A DNA stretch of 64,000 bases from Burkholderia territorii (lineage in GTDB: Bacteria; Pseudomonadota; Gammaproteobacteria; Burkholderiales; Burkholderiaceae): contig NZ_CADFEJ010000014.1 of assembly GCF_902833055.1 (NCBI RefSeq), positions 104,962 to 168,961 of the forward strand. Reading direction: 5' to 3'. Below the pieces are notes generated by a model. It was not told the DNA's origin. It saw only the letters and a program-made list of their open reading frames with translations, and did no database searches. How positions within the stretch are numbered: position 1 is the stretch's first letter; every line of letters starts with the position of its first letter. This document shows positions 8,507-17,413 of the stretch, one piece after another. The position numbers and the translations under genes are program-made.

Positions 8507-9475
8507 ATGCCTGCCGCTCCACGTTCGATCGTCGTCCTCGCGTTTCCCCGCGCGCAATTGCTCGACGTGACCGGGCCGCTGCAGGTGTTCGCATCCGTCA
8601 ACGAACTCGCGCTGGAGCGCGGGCGGCCCGCGCCGTATGCACCGCGCGTCGTCGCCGCCGAGGCTGGGCCGGTCGAGACGTCCTCCGGCGTCGTGGTGAT
8701 GGCCGATTCGCTGCGCTCGGCCGGGCGGCCCGACACGGTGATCGTGGCCGGCGGCAAGGGCGTGCACGCCGCTTCGCGCGATGCGCGGACGGTGCGCTGG
8801 GTCCGGCAGCAGGCGCAGCGCGCGCGACGTGTCGCGTCGGTCTGCACCGGCGCGTTCCTGCTCGCCGAGGCCGGCCTGCTCGACGGGCGGCGCGCGGTCA
8901 CGCACTGGGCGCGCTGCGACGAATTCGCGGCGCGCTATCCAAACGTGCGCGTCGAGGCCGATCCGATCTTCATCCGCGAAGGCGCGCTGTGGACCTCGGC
9001 CGGCGTGACGGCCGGCATCGATCTCGCGCTCGCGCTGGTCGAGGAGGATCTCGGGCGGGCGATCGCGCTCGACGCCGCACGCGAGCTCGTCGTGTTCCTG
9101 AAGCGGCCGGGCGGGCAGGCGCAGTTCAGCGCGATGCTGTCGATGCAGCGCACCGACGACCGTTTCGGCGAACTCCACGCATGGATCGCCGAGCACCTGA
9201 CGGCCGACCTGTCGGTGCCGGCGCTCGCCGAGCGCGTCAGCATGAGCGAGCGCAGCTTCGTGCGCCACTACCGAGCGGACACCGGCCGCACGCCTGCGCG
9301 CGCGGTCGAGCAGATTCGCGTCGAGGCCGCGCAGCGTCTGCTGGGCGAAACCGAGTGGCCCGTCAAGCGGATCGCCTCGCGGTGCGGCTTCGGCTCGGAA
9401 GAGACGCTGCGGCGCAGTTTCGTGCGTGTGCTCGGTGTGTCGCCGCAGGGTTATCGCGAGCGGTTCGTGCGGTGA
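8507..9475 (+). CDS. GlxA-family AraC-type regulator with DJ-1/PfpI sensor domain
   Basis: The N-terminal half (about residues 5-175) is a DJ-1/PfpI-like domain with the family signature SVCTGAFLLAEAGLLDGR and TxHW. The C-terminal part (about 215-322) is an AraC/XylS double helix-turn-helix ending in FGSEETLRRSFVRVLGVSPQGYRERF. Such proteins sense small molecules through the amidotransferase-like domain. It faces the isonitrile hydratase-like gene across a 116-base divergent region, which suggests that it controls that gene. ATG 8507 is preferred over TTG 8465. Confidence 0.82.
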   Translation: MPAAPRSIVVLAFPRAQLLDVTGPLQVFASVNELALERGRPAPYAPRVVAAEAGPVETSSGVVVMADSLRSAGRPDTVIVAGGKGVHAASRDARTVRWVRQQAQRARRVASVCTGAFLLAEAGLLDGRRAVTHWARCDEFAARYPNVRVEADPIFIREGALWTSAGVTAGIDLALALVEEDLGRAIALDAARELVVFLKRPGGQAQFSAMLSMQRTDDRFGELHAWIAEHLTADLSVPALAERVSMSERSFVRHYRADTGRTPARAVEQIRVEAAQRLLGETEWPVKRIASRCGFGSEETLRRSFVRVLGVSPQGYRERFVR

Positions 9476-9570
9476 TGGGCAGGTGAGCGGCGAAGGGCGA
9501 GTGGCGAATGCGCCGCCGCCGGGGCGGAGCCGTCGCATCCGGAGCTGCATGAATCCGCGTCACTTTCCAG

Positions 9571-9594
9571 TCCGAAATGCCGCGACTATTCGGA
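9571..9594. promoter_or_regulatory. Inverted repeat upstream of the LysR gene
   Basis: TCCGAA (9571-9576) and TTCGGA (9589-9594) form a perfect inverted repeat with a 12-base spacer, 84 bases before the LysR start. A T-N11-A arrangement can be drawn within it. Autoregulatory binding by the LysR protein is inferred. Confidence 0.35.
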
Positions 9595-9677
9595 AGTTGA
9601 GAACAATAGCCTGGGGCTTGTGCCGCGTGGGTGGCGCGCTCTATTCTGTCCCGTTGGCGATTCGAAGGGGGCGCAGC

Positions 9678-10652
9678 ATGGACCGCATCCAGGCAATGGA
9701 AGTTTTCACCCGCGTGGTCGACGCAAACAGCTTCACGCGCGCGGCCGAGACGCTCGCGATGCCGCGCGCGTCGGTGACCACCATCATCCAGAATCTCGAG
9801 GCGCTGCTCGGCGTGCGCCTGATGCACCGGACGACGCGCCGGCTGTCGCTGACGCCGGAAGGCGCCGCGTATTACGAGCACTGCATGAAGATCATCTCGG
9901 AAATCGCGGAGGCCGACGCGAGTTTCCAGACCGGCAACCGCAAGCCGAGCGGCGTGCTGCGCGTTCACATGCCGAGTTCGCTCGGGCGGCGCGTCGTGTT
10001 GCCGGCGCTGTCGATTTTCCGGCAGCGCTATCCGGACATCACGCTCGATCTCGGCTTGTCGGACCGCTACGTGGATCCGGTCGAGGAGGGCATCGACTGC
10101 ATGATCCGGGTCGGGCCGCTCGAGGATTCGTCGATGGTCGCGCGACGGATCGGGATGCTCAAGCGCGTGACCTGCGCGTCGCCCGACTATCTCGCGCGCC
10201 ACGGCGAGCCTCAGGAAATCGCCGACCTGGCCGACCATCATGCGGTGAATTTCCGCGCAAGCCACGGCGCGCGGGCGGTTCCATGGGTGTTCATGATCGA
10301 GGGCAAGCCGGTCGAGGTGCGGATGAACGGCAGCGTCACCGTCAACGATTCGGATGCGTACGTGACATGCGGGCTCGAAGGGTTCGGGATGATCCAGCCG
10401 ACGCTGTTCATGGTGCTGCCGAACCTGCGCGACGGCTCGCTGGTCGAGGTGCTGCCCGACTGCAATCCGAAGCCCAAGCCGATCTCGATCGTGTATCCGC
10501 ACAACCGGCATCTGTCGCAGAAGGTGCGCGTGTTCGCGGACTGGATCGCGGAGCTGTTCGAATCGACGCCGGCGCTGGAGGGCGGGGAGAACTGGCGGGG
10601 GAAGGTGCGGGCGGAAGTGCCCGATGCGCAGCGCGGAGCGGTGGTGGCTTAG
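9678..10652 (+). CDS. LysR-family transcriptional regulator
   Basis: A 324-residue regulator. An N-terminal winged helix (about 1-60; MDRIQAMEVFTRVVDANSFTRAAE opens it) is followed by an effector-binding domain (about 90-300) of the periplasmic-binding type II fold. It resembles the CrgA/DmlR-like branch, which often controls neighbouring oxidoreductases. GAAGGGGGCG provides the ribosome-binding site. No divergent target adjoins it. The gene ends at a bidirectional terminator shared with tRNA-Met, so its target may be only itself or distant genes. Confidence 0.88.
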   Translation: MDRIQAMEVFTRVVDANSFTRAAETLAMPRASVTTIIQNLEALLGVRLMHRTTRRLSLTPEGAAYYEHCMKIISEIAEADASFQTGNRKPSGVLRVHMPSSLGRRVVLPALSIFRQRYPDITLDLGLSDRYVDPVEEGIDCMIRVGPLEDSSMVARRIGMLKRVTCASPDYLARHGEPQEIADLADHHAVNFRASHGARAVPWVFMIEGKPVEVRMNGSVTVNDSDAYVTCGLEGFGMIQPTLFMVLPNLRDGSLVEVLPDCNPKPKPISIVYPHNRHLSQKVRVFADWIAELFESTPALEGGENWRGKVRAEVPDAQRGAVVA

Positions 10653-10721
10653 GGCGCTGGCCGCACTTGCTTGATGGACAGGCGACGCGCGAAGGCGCGC
10701 ACGCCGGGGCGATGCAATGAA

Positions 10722-10756
10722 AAAAGCCGCTGATCCTTGCGGAACAGCGGCTTTTC
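10722..10756. terminator. Bidirectional hairpin terminator
   Basis: AAAAGCCGCTG (10722-10732) pairs with CAGCGGCTTTT (10746-10756) around a 13-base loop, with A and T runs on both sides. It can stop the LysR transcript on plus and the tRNA-Met transcript on minus. Confidence 0.85.
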
Positions 10757-10761
10757 GCATT

Positions 10762-10838
<77 letters not shown>

Positions 10839-10959
10839 GAAGACTTGAATTATGTAGATATGCCGCCGGGCTGTCAACACCTTTTTTCGGGAAAGTGAAA
10901 AAAAGGTGCCGGTAGCCCGTGCCGGCACGGGTCGCGGGCGAGGTGCCGCCCGCCGCGCG

Positions 10960-12618
10960 TCAATCCTGCGCGTAGATATTCGAGTTCTTCGTGTCCTTGA
11001 CGAACAGCAGACCGATCACGAACGTGACCAGCGCGATCACGATCGGATACCAGAGCCCCGAATAGATGTCGCCCTTCGCCGCGACGATCGCGAACGCGGT
11101 CGCCGGCAGGAAGCCGCCGAACCAGCCGTTGCCGATGTGATACGGCAGCGACATCGACGTGTAGCGAATGCGCGTCGGGAACATCTCGACCAGCATCGCC
11201 GCGATCGGGCCGTAGACCATCGTCACGTAGATCACGAGGATCGTCAGGATCACGATCGTCATCGGCCAGTTGAGCTGCGACGGGTCGGCCTTCGCCGGGT
11301 AGCCGGCCGCCTTCAGCGTCGATGCGAGCGTCTTGTCGAACGCCGCGCCCTGCGCCTTCGCGTCGGCCGCCTTGCCGTCATACGCGGGGATCACCGTGTC
11401 GCCGACCTTGATCTGCGCGGTCGTGCCAGCCGGCGCCGCGACGTTCTCGTAGTTCAGGCCGGCCTTCGCGAGCGCGCTCTTCACGATGTCGCACGAGCTC
11501 GTGAACTTCGACGTGCCCACCGGGTTGAACTGGAACGAGCAGGTGGCCGGATCGGCGAGGACCGTGATCGGCGCCTTCTGCGTCGCGAGTTCGAGCTGCG
11601 GGTTCGCGTAGTGCGTGAGCGCCTTGAACAGCGGGAAGTAGGTGAGTGCCGCGATCAGGCAGCCCGCGAGAATGATCGGCTTGCGGCCGATCTTGTCCGA
11701 CAGCGAACCGAAGAACAGGAAGAACGGCGTGCCGATCAGCAGCGCGATCGCGATCAGGATGTTCGCGCTGGCACCGTCGACCTTCAGCGTCTGCGTCAGG
11801 AAGAACAGTGCATAGAACTGGCCCGTGTACCACACGACGGCCTGGCCGGCGGTCAGGCCGACGAGCGCGAGGATCACGATCTTCAGGTTCTTCCACTGGC
11901 CGAACGCTTCGGTCAGCGGCGCCTTCGACGTCTTGCCTTCCGCCTTGATGCGCAGGAACACCGGCGATTCGTTCAGTTGCAGCCGGATCCACACCGACAC
12001 CGCGAGCAGCAGGATCGACGCGACGAACGGCACGCGCCAGCCCCAGCTGCCGAACGCTTCCTCGCCGATGAACGTGCGCACGCCGAGGATCACGAGCAGC
12101 GACAGGAACAGGCCGAGCGTCGCGGTCGTCTGGATCCACGCGGTGTAGAAGCCGCGACGGTTCGCCGGCGCATGCTCGGCGACGTAGGTCGCCGCGCCGC
12201 CGTACTCGCCGCCGAGCGCGAGGCCCTGCAGCAGCCGCATCGCGATGAAGATCACGGGTGCCGCGATGCCGATCGATGCGTAGCCGGGCAGGAAGCCGAC
12301 CACGAAGGTCGAGATGCCCATGATCACGATCGTCACGAGGAACGTGTGCTTGCGGCCGACGAGGTCGCCGAGCCGGCCGAACACGATCGCGCCGAACGGC
12401 CGCACCGCGAAGCCGGCCGCGAAGCCGAGCAGCGTGAAGATGAACGCGGCGGTCGGATTGACTCCGGAGAAGAAGCTCTTGCTGATGTAGGCCGCGAGTG
12501 ATCCGGCCAGGTAAAAGTCGTACCACTCGAACACGGTGCCGAGCGACGACGCGAAGATCACCTTCTTCTCTTCGCCCGTCATCGGCGAGTGCGAAATTTG
12601 CTCGCCTAACGTTGCCAT
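10960..12618 (-). CDS. MFS transporter, metabolite:H+ symporter (MHS) type, with periplasmic insertion
   Basis: This 552-residue inner-membrane permease has twelve predicted helices. It carries MHS-subfamily signatures: GTVFEWYDFYLAG near 27-39, GRLGDLVGRKHTF near 81-93, QGLALGGEYGGAATYVAEHAP near 131-151 and the second-half loop GSLSDKIGRKP. Relatives carry organic acids, proline/betaine or shikimate; the substrate here is unknown. Between helices 9 and 10 sits an extra loop of about 110 residues (338-450) with Cys360 and Cys376, absent from ordinary MHS carriers. GGAGA precedes the ATG. It has no obvious operon partner. Confidence 0.88.
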   Translation of the reverse strand: MATLGEQISHSPMTGEEKKVIFASSLGTVFEWYDFYLAGSLAAYISKSFFSGVNPTAAFIFTLLGFAAGFAVRPFGAIVFGRLGDLVGRKHTFLVTIVIMGISTFVVGFLPGYASIGIAAPVIFIAMRLLQGLALGGEYGGAATYVAEHAPANRRGFYTAWIQTTATLGLFLSLLVILGVRTFIGEEAFGSWGWRVPFVASILLLAVSVWIRLQLNESPVFLRIKAEGKTSKAPLTEAFGQWKNLKIVILALVGLTAGQAVVWYTGQFYALFFLTQTLKVDGASANILIAIALLIGTPFFLFFGSLSDKIGRKPIILAGCLIAALTYFPLFKALTHYANPQLELATQKAPITVLADPATCSFQFNPVGTSKFTSSCDIVKSALAKAGLNYENVAAPAGTTAQIKVGDTVIPAYDGKAADAKAQGAAFDKTLASTLKAAGYPAKADPSQLNWPMTIVILTILVIYVTMVYGPIAAMLVEMFPTRIRYTSMSLPYHIGNGWFGGFLPATAFAIVAAKGDIYSGLWYPIVIALVTFVIGLLFVKDTKNSNIYAQD

Positions 12619-12841
12619 GAATCGTCTCCAAGTCCCTTGATATAAATGTGCGGCCGCCTTGGGAGGGCGGGCCTGTCGACGATTATTGGCACGGAAACTT
12701 ACGGCGCACTGACTCGCGGGCACAAAACGACTGCGCGTTAACCCGTGTCGAATCGACCGTTTCGCATCCCGATCGTGTCGCAATCGGAAGGAAAACGCCG
12801 GTTTCGATGCGATCGCGGCGCGCGGCACGTACCCACGCGTA

Positions 12842-14395
12842 TCAGGATTGGTTCGGCGCGGTGTCCGACAGCGGCAGGGTGATGCGCACGAGCGTGCCCG
12901 CGAGGCGCGGTTCGCTCTGATAGACGTGATCGTCGAGCATCAGCGTGCCGCCGTGCTGCGCGGCGATCTCGCGGACGATCGCGAGCCCGAGGCCGCTGCC
13001 GTCGCCTTCGCGGCCGAGGATCCGGTAGAAGCGCTCGACCACGCGGTCGCGTTCCGCGGCCGGAATGCCGGGCCCGGTGTCCTCGACCTCGAGATGCACG
13101 CGCCGCGCCGCATGCTCGGCCCGCACGCGCACGGTGATGCGGCCGCCTTCGGGCGTGTAGCGGATTGCGTTGTCGACCAGGTTGCCGAGCATCTCGCGCA
13201 GCATCACGGGATTGCCGTCGACCTCGAGCGGCGCGTCGTCCTCCGGGCCTTCGTAGCCGAGGTCCATGCGCTTCGCGAGCGCGGCCTGCACCCAGTCGCG
13301 CACCGTGCGGCGCGCAAGCGCGGCAATCTCGACCGGCTCGAACGTCAGCCCGCTCGCGCGGTTCTCTGCGCGCGCGAGCGCCAGCAGTTGCGTGACGAGC
13401 CGCGCGGCCTGCTCGGAGCTCGTCGCGATCTGTTCGAGCGAACGCTGCACGTCGGGCGGCACGGGATGGCGCAACGCGAACTCGGCCTGCGTGCGCAGCC
13501 CGGCGAGCGGCGTCTTCATCTGGTGCGCGGCGTCGGCGATGAAGCGCTTCTGCAGCGCCATGTTCTGTTCTAGGCGCGCGAGCAGGTCGTTGAACGACGT
13601 GACGAGCGGCTCGATCTCGGGCGGCGCGCGCTGCGCCTCGACGGGCGACAGGTCGTCGGGCCGGCGTGCGCGAATGTGCGCCTGCAGCGCATTGAGCGGC
13701 GCGAGCCCGCGCGACAGCCCGAACCAGAGAAGCAGGACCGCGAGCGGCAGGATCACGAACTGCGGCAGGATCACGCCCTTGATGATGTCGTTCGCGAGGG
13801 TGTTGCGCTTGTCGAGCGTCTCGCCGACCTGCACGAGCACGGGCTGCGTGCCGTTCGACTCCGGCAGCGCGACGGTCGTATACGCGACGCGCACGTCGTT
13901 GCCGCGCAGCAGGTCGTTGCGAAATGCGACGACGCCCGGCGCCGGGCGGTCCTCGTCGCGCGGCAGCGGCATGTCGGCCTCGCCCGCGACCAGCTCGCCG
14001 CGCGTGCCGAGCACCTGGAAGTAGACGCTGTCGACGTTGTCCGCGCGCAGGAAGTCGCGTGTCTGCTGCGGCAGCGTCAGCTCGGCGACGCCGTTGACCG
14101 GATGGATCTGCCGCGCGAGCACGTACGCATTGGTCTCGAGCGCGCGGTCGAAGGGGCTGTCCGCGATCGACTTCGCGACGAGGTAGGTGACGGCGATGCT
14201 CATCGGCCACAGCAGCAGGAGCGGCGCGAGCATCCAGTCGAGGATTTCGCCGAACAGCGAGCGCGGACGCGCGGCCTCGGGCGTGTCGATTTCGTCGGGC
14301 GGCGCGAACGGGTTCTCGTAACGCGCGTCGCGCGCGGCGTCGGCGGCGGACGGTTGATCGCCGGTCGGGTGGCGGGAACGGGCCGGCGTGGCCAT
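12842..14395 (-). CDS. Sensor histidine kinase (TctE/QseC-like)
   Basis: A 517-residue kinase with two transmembrane segments: about 50-75 (LDWMLAPLLLLWPMSIAV…) and about 205-225 (VILPQFVILPLAVLLLW). They flank a periplasmic 2CSK-type sensor domain. A HAMP-like linker follows, then HisKA with the phosphoacceptor in AAHQMKTPLAG, and an HATPase_c domain with LVDNAIRYTPEGG (N box), DTGPGIP and GSGLGLAIVREI. The QMKTP form of the H box is typical of this subgroup. It starts 17 bases after the stop of the response regulator, so the two form an operon. The signal is unknown. Confidence 0.92.
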   Translation of the reverse strand: MATPARSRHPTGDQPSAADAARDARYENPFAPPDEIDTPEAARPRSLFGEILDWMLAPLLLLWPMSIAVTYLVAKSIADSPFDRALETNAYVLARQIHPVNGVAELTLPQQTRDFLRADNVDSVYFQVLGTRGELVAGEADMPLPRDEDRPAPGVVAFRNDLLRGNDVRVAYTTVALPESNGTQPVLVQVGETLDKRNTLANDIIKGVILPQFVILPLAVLLLWFGLSRGLAPLNALQAHIRARRPDDLSPVEAQRAPPEIEPLVTSFNDLLARLEQNMALQKRFIADAAHQMKTPLAGLRTQAEFALRHPVPPDVQRSLEQIATSSEQAARLVTQLLALARAENRASGLTFEPVEIAALARRTVRDWVQAALAKRMDLGYEGPEDDAPLEVDGNPVMLREMLGNLVDNAIRYTPEGGRITVRVRAEHAARRVHLEVEDTGPGIPAAERDRVVERFYRILGREGDGSGLGLAIVREIAAQHGGTLMLDDHVYQSEPRLAGTLVRITLPLSDTAPNQS

Positions 14396-14412
14396 CGCGG
14401 CGACGGCCGGGT

Positions 14413-15147
14413 TCAGCGCAGCGGCGTGCCGGCGGCCGCGGACGGGGGCGCGGCCGCGGGCGAGTCGGCCGGCGCCGCGGGCGCGGCTTTCTCGAGACAG
14501 TAGCCGAGGCCGCGCACGGTCGAAATCCGCACGCCGCTCGGCTCGATCTTCTTGCGCAGCCGGTGCACGTACACTTCGATCGCGTTGTTGCTGACTTCCT
14601 CGCCCCATTCGCACAGATGGTCGACGAGCTGTTCCTTCGACACGAGCCGGCCGATGCGCTGCAGCAGCACTTCGAGCAGCCCGAGCTCGCGCGCCGACAA
14701 GTCGAGCACGCGCTCGTTCGCATACGCGATACGGCCGACCTGGTCGAACGCGAGCGAGCCGTGGCGCACGACGGTCGGGCCGCCGCCCGCGCCGCGCCGG
14801 GTCAGCGCACGCACGCGTGCCTCGAGCTCGTTGAGCGCGAACGGCTTGGCCATGTAGTCGTCCGCGCCGAGGTCGAGCCCCTTCACGCGCTCGTCGACGC
14901 TGTCGGCGGCGGTCAGGATCAACACGGGGAGATTGGAATTGCGCGCGCGCAGGCGCTTGAGCACGTCGAGCCCGGACATCCTGGGCAGCCCGAGATCGAG
15001 GATCAGCAGGTCGAAGGACTGCATCGACAGCGCGGTATCGGCCTCGACGCCGCTCTTCACGTGGTCGACGGCATAGCCCGATTGGCGGAGTGACCGGGTG
15101 AGGCCGTCCGCGAGTATGCTGTCGTCTTCGGCGATGAGAATTCGCAT
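14413..15147 (-). CDS. OmpR/PhoB-family response regulator
   Basis: A 244-residue regulator. The receiver domain (about 1-115) has the acidic pair E7-D8-D9, phospho-acceptor D51 (LILDLGLP) and the Lys in AKPF. The trans_reg_C winged helix covers about 125-222 and ends VRGLGYCLEK. An Ala/Pro-rich tail follows. ATG 15147 begins MRILIAEDD directly, so longer upstream starts are rejected. It is the first gene of the two-component operon; its promoter lies in the 189-base gap shared with recA. Confidence 0.93.
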   Translation of the reverse strand: MRILIAEDDSILADGLTRSLRQSGYAVDHVKSGVEADTALSMQSFDLLILDLGLPRMSGLDVLKRLRARNSNLPVLILTAADSVDERVKGLDLGADDYMAKPFALNELEARVRALTRRGAGGGPTVVRHGSLAFDQVGRIAYANERVLDLSARELGLLEVLLQRIGRLVSKEQLVDHLCEWGEEVSNNAIEVYVHRLRKKIEPSGVRISTVRGLGYCLEKAAPAAPADSPAAAPPSAAAGTPLR

Positions 15148-15232
15148 GTTGCTGACCGATGGCCGGCGGGCGCTCACGCGTGCGCGGCTGTCTCCGAAGT
15201 TATCCGTGTACAACGCAGCCTGCATTGCGGGC

Positions 15233-15261
15233 TTGCATAAAACACTGTTTTTTTATACAGT
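15233..15261 (+). promoter_or_regulatory. recA promoter
   Basis: A sigma-70-like pair, TTGCAT (15233-15238) and TACAGT (15256-15261), has a 17-base spacer. It overlaps the LexA box, as expected for repression by occlusion. It lies about 75 bases before the recA ATG. Confidence 0.7.
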
Positions 15262-15262
15262 G
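15243..15262. promoter_or_regulatory. LexA (SOS) box of recA
   Basis: CTG (15245-15247), ten A/T bases and CAG (15258-15260) fit the CTG-N10-CAG SOS box, with the outer bases extending the palindrome. Its position across the promoter implies LexA repression and DNA-damage induction of recA-recX. Confidence 0.9.
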
Positions 15263-15336
15263 TCTGCATTCGTGGGCAGCGCTTGAAAGCGGGCGCGCCT
15301 CTGACAGACGCTGCTCATCATAGCAAAGGACGATTC

Positions 15337-16410
15337 ATGGAAGATAGCAAGAAGGGCTCCGGGATGACCGCCGAGAAGAGCAAGGCGCTGGCGGCCGCAC
15401 TCGCGCAGATCGAAAAGCAGTTCGGCAAGGGATCGATCATGCGGATGGGCGACGGCGAAGCGAAGGAAGACATCCAGGTCGTCTCCACGGGCTCGCTGGG
15501 TCTCGATATCGCGCTCGGCGTCGGCGGCTTGCCGCGTGGCCGGGTGGTCGAGATCTACGGTCCGGAATCGTCCGGTAAAACCACGCTCACGCTGCAGGTC
15601 ATCGCCGAACTGCAGAAGCTGGGCGGCACGGCAGCCTTCATCGACGCCGAGCACGCGCTCGACGTCCAGTATGCGGCGAAGCTCGGCGTGAACGTGCCGG
15701 AGCTGCTGATCTCGCAGCCGGACACCGGCGAGCAGGCGCTCGAAATCACCGACGCGCTGGTGCGCTCGGGCTCGATCGACATGATCGTCATCGACTCGGT
15801 CGCGGCGCTCGTGCCGAAGGCGGAAATCGAGGGCGAGATGGGCGATTCGCTGCCGGGCCTGCAGGCTCGCCTGATGTCGCAGGCACTGCGCAAGCTGACG
15901 GGCACGATCAAGCGCACGAACTGCCTCGTGATCTTCATCAACCAGATCCGGATGAAGATCGGCGTGATGTTCGGCAACCCGGAAACCACGACGGGCGGCA
16001 ACGCGCTGAAGTTCTACTCGTCGGTGCGTCTGGATATCCGCCGGATCGGTTCGATCAAGAAGAACGACGAGGTGATCGGCAACGAAACCCGCGTGAAGGT
16101 CGTCAAGAACAAGGTGTCGCCGCCGTTCCGCGAAGCGATCTTCGACATCCTGTACGGCGAAGGCATTTCGCGCCAGGGCGAGATCATCGATCTCGGCGTG
16201 CAGGCGAAGATCGTCGACAAGGCGGGCGCCTGGTACAGCTACAACGGCGAGAAGATCGGCCAGGGCAAGGACAACGCGCGTGAATTCCTGCGCGAGAATC
16301 CGGAAATCGCACGCGAGATCGAAAACCGCATTCGCGAATCGCTCGGCGTTGCCGCCATGCCGGATGGTGCAGGGCTCGACGAAGCCGAGGCGATGGACGA
16401 AGAAGAGTGA
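15337..16410 (+). CDS. recA: Recombinase A
   Basis: RecA polymerises on single-stranded DNA, catalyses strand exchange and promotes LexA self-cleavage. The 357-residue protein has the Walker A motif GPESSGKTT (75-83), the Walker B region [15 protein letters not shown], the L1 loop EGEMGDS, the L2 loop [15 protein letters not shown] and an acidic C-terminal tail ending EEE. AAAGGA precedes the ATG. The stop codon overlaps the start of recX (TGATG), which indicates translational coupling. Confidence 0.99.
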   Translation: MEDSKKGSGMTAEKSKALAAALAQIEKQFGKGSIMRMGDGEAKEDIQVVSTGSLGLDIALGVGGLPRGRVVEIYGPESSGKTTLTLQVIAELQKLGGTAAFIDAEHALDVQYAAKLGVNVPELLISQPDTGEQALEITDALVRSGSIDMIVIDSVAALVPKAEIEGEMGDSLPGLQARLMSQALRKLTGTIKRTNCLVIFINQIRMKIGVMFGNPETTTGGNALKFYSSVRLDIRRIGSIKKNDEVIGNETRVKVVKNKVSPPFREAIFDILYGEGISRQGEIIDLGVQAKIVDKAGAWYSYNGEKIGQGKDNAREFLRENPEIAREIENRIRESLGVAAMPDGAGLDEAEAMDEEE

Positions 16411-17267
16411 TGGTCGGGCGCCGAGGTCAGGCTGGCGAACAGGAACCGAGCGACGCGCCCGACACGGCGGGTCGCTCCGGCCGGCAAGCCGAATCCTCGG
16501 GGGCCCACCGGCGGAGCGCGGGCAGCGATGCCGCGAGCCGCACCGCGACGAGGGCATCCGAGGATGCCCTCGTTTCGTTTGAGATCACCGCGCCGGTCGA
16601 TCCGTTCGACGACGACGAATCGTTCGACGCGCACGACCGGTCGCGCCGTCGCGTGTCCGGTGTCAATTTCCCGGGCGCGCGCGCGGCCGATGCCTCTGCG
16701 TCGGCCAAGGAAGATGTGTATACGCGCAGCAGCCAGCATCCGCGTCGCACGCGCCGTGCGCCCGGTGGTTCTGCCGGCGACGAATCCGGCGCCGCCGAGC
16801 GCAAGTCGTCGAAACCGCCGCGTTCGCTGAAGGGCCGCGCGCTCGGCTATTTGTCCCGGCGCGAGTACAGCCGGGCCGAACTCGCGCGCAAGCTCGCACC
16901 GTACGTCGGTGAGGACGAATCCGTCGAGCCGGTGCTCGATGCACTGGAAAAGGAAGGCTGGTTGTCCGACGCACGCTTTGCCGAGAGCCTCGTGCATCGC
17001 CGTGCGTCGCGCGTCGGCGTCGCGCGCATCGTCAGCGAGCTGAAGCGTCATGCGGTCGGCGACACGCTCGTCGAGGAAGTGAATGCGCAATTGCGCGAGA
17101 CCGAATGGGCCCGCGCGCAGGCCGTCTGGCGCAAGAAATTCGGTGCACTGCCGCAAACACCCGCCGAGCGCGCGAAGCAGGCGCGCTTCCTTGCCGCGCG
17201 CGGCTTCTCGAGCTCGACCATCGTGAAGTTGCTGAAAGTCGGCGACGATTTCCCGATCGACGACTGA
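16410..17267 (+). CDS. recX: RecA regulator RecX
   Basis: A RecX homologue, which caps and disassembles RecA filaments. The conserved helical repeats begin near residue 145 (LKGRALGYLSRREYSRAELARKL) and continue through DALEKEGWLSDARFAESLVHRR to FLAARGFSSSTIVKLLK. The 285 residues exceed the usual length of about 150 because of a long polar N-terminal extension rich in Asp, Arg and Ala. The ATG overlaps the recA stop codon. A shorter protein from an internal start is possible, since the first 130 residues are low in conservation-like features. Confidence 0.9.
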   Translation: MVGRRGQAGEQEPSDAPDTAGRSGRQAESSGAHRRSAGSDAASRTATRASEDALVSFEITAPVDPFDDDESFDAHDRSRRRVSGVNFPGARAADASASAKEDVYTRSSQHPRRTRRAPGGSAGDESGAAERKSSKPPRSLKGRALGYLSRREYSRAELARKLAPYVGEDESVEPVLDALEKEGWLSDARFAESLVHRRASRVGVARIVSELKRHAVGDTLVEEVNAQLRETEWARAQAVWRKKFGALPQTPAERAKQARFLAARGFSSSTIVKLLKVGDDFPIDD

Positions 17268-17413
17268 CCGGTTCGGTCGCGCGCGCTGCGCGCGATTTTG
17301 CTGCAATGCAACCGTTTCCCGACAGGCGGGAATACCCGCCTTCGCGGCCGGATGCCTCGAATACCCAATATGCTAAAATCCACGGGTTTTCCTCTTCGGC
17401 CTCAACCTCCAGC

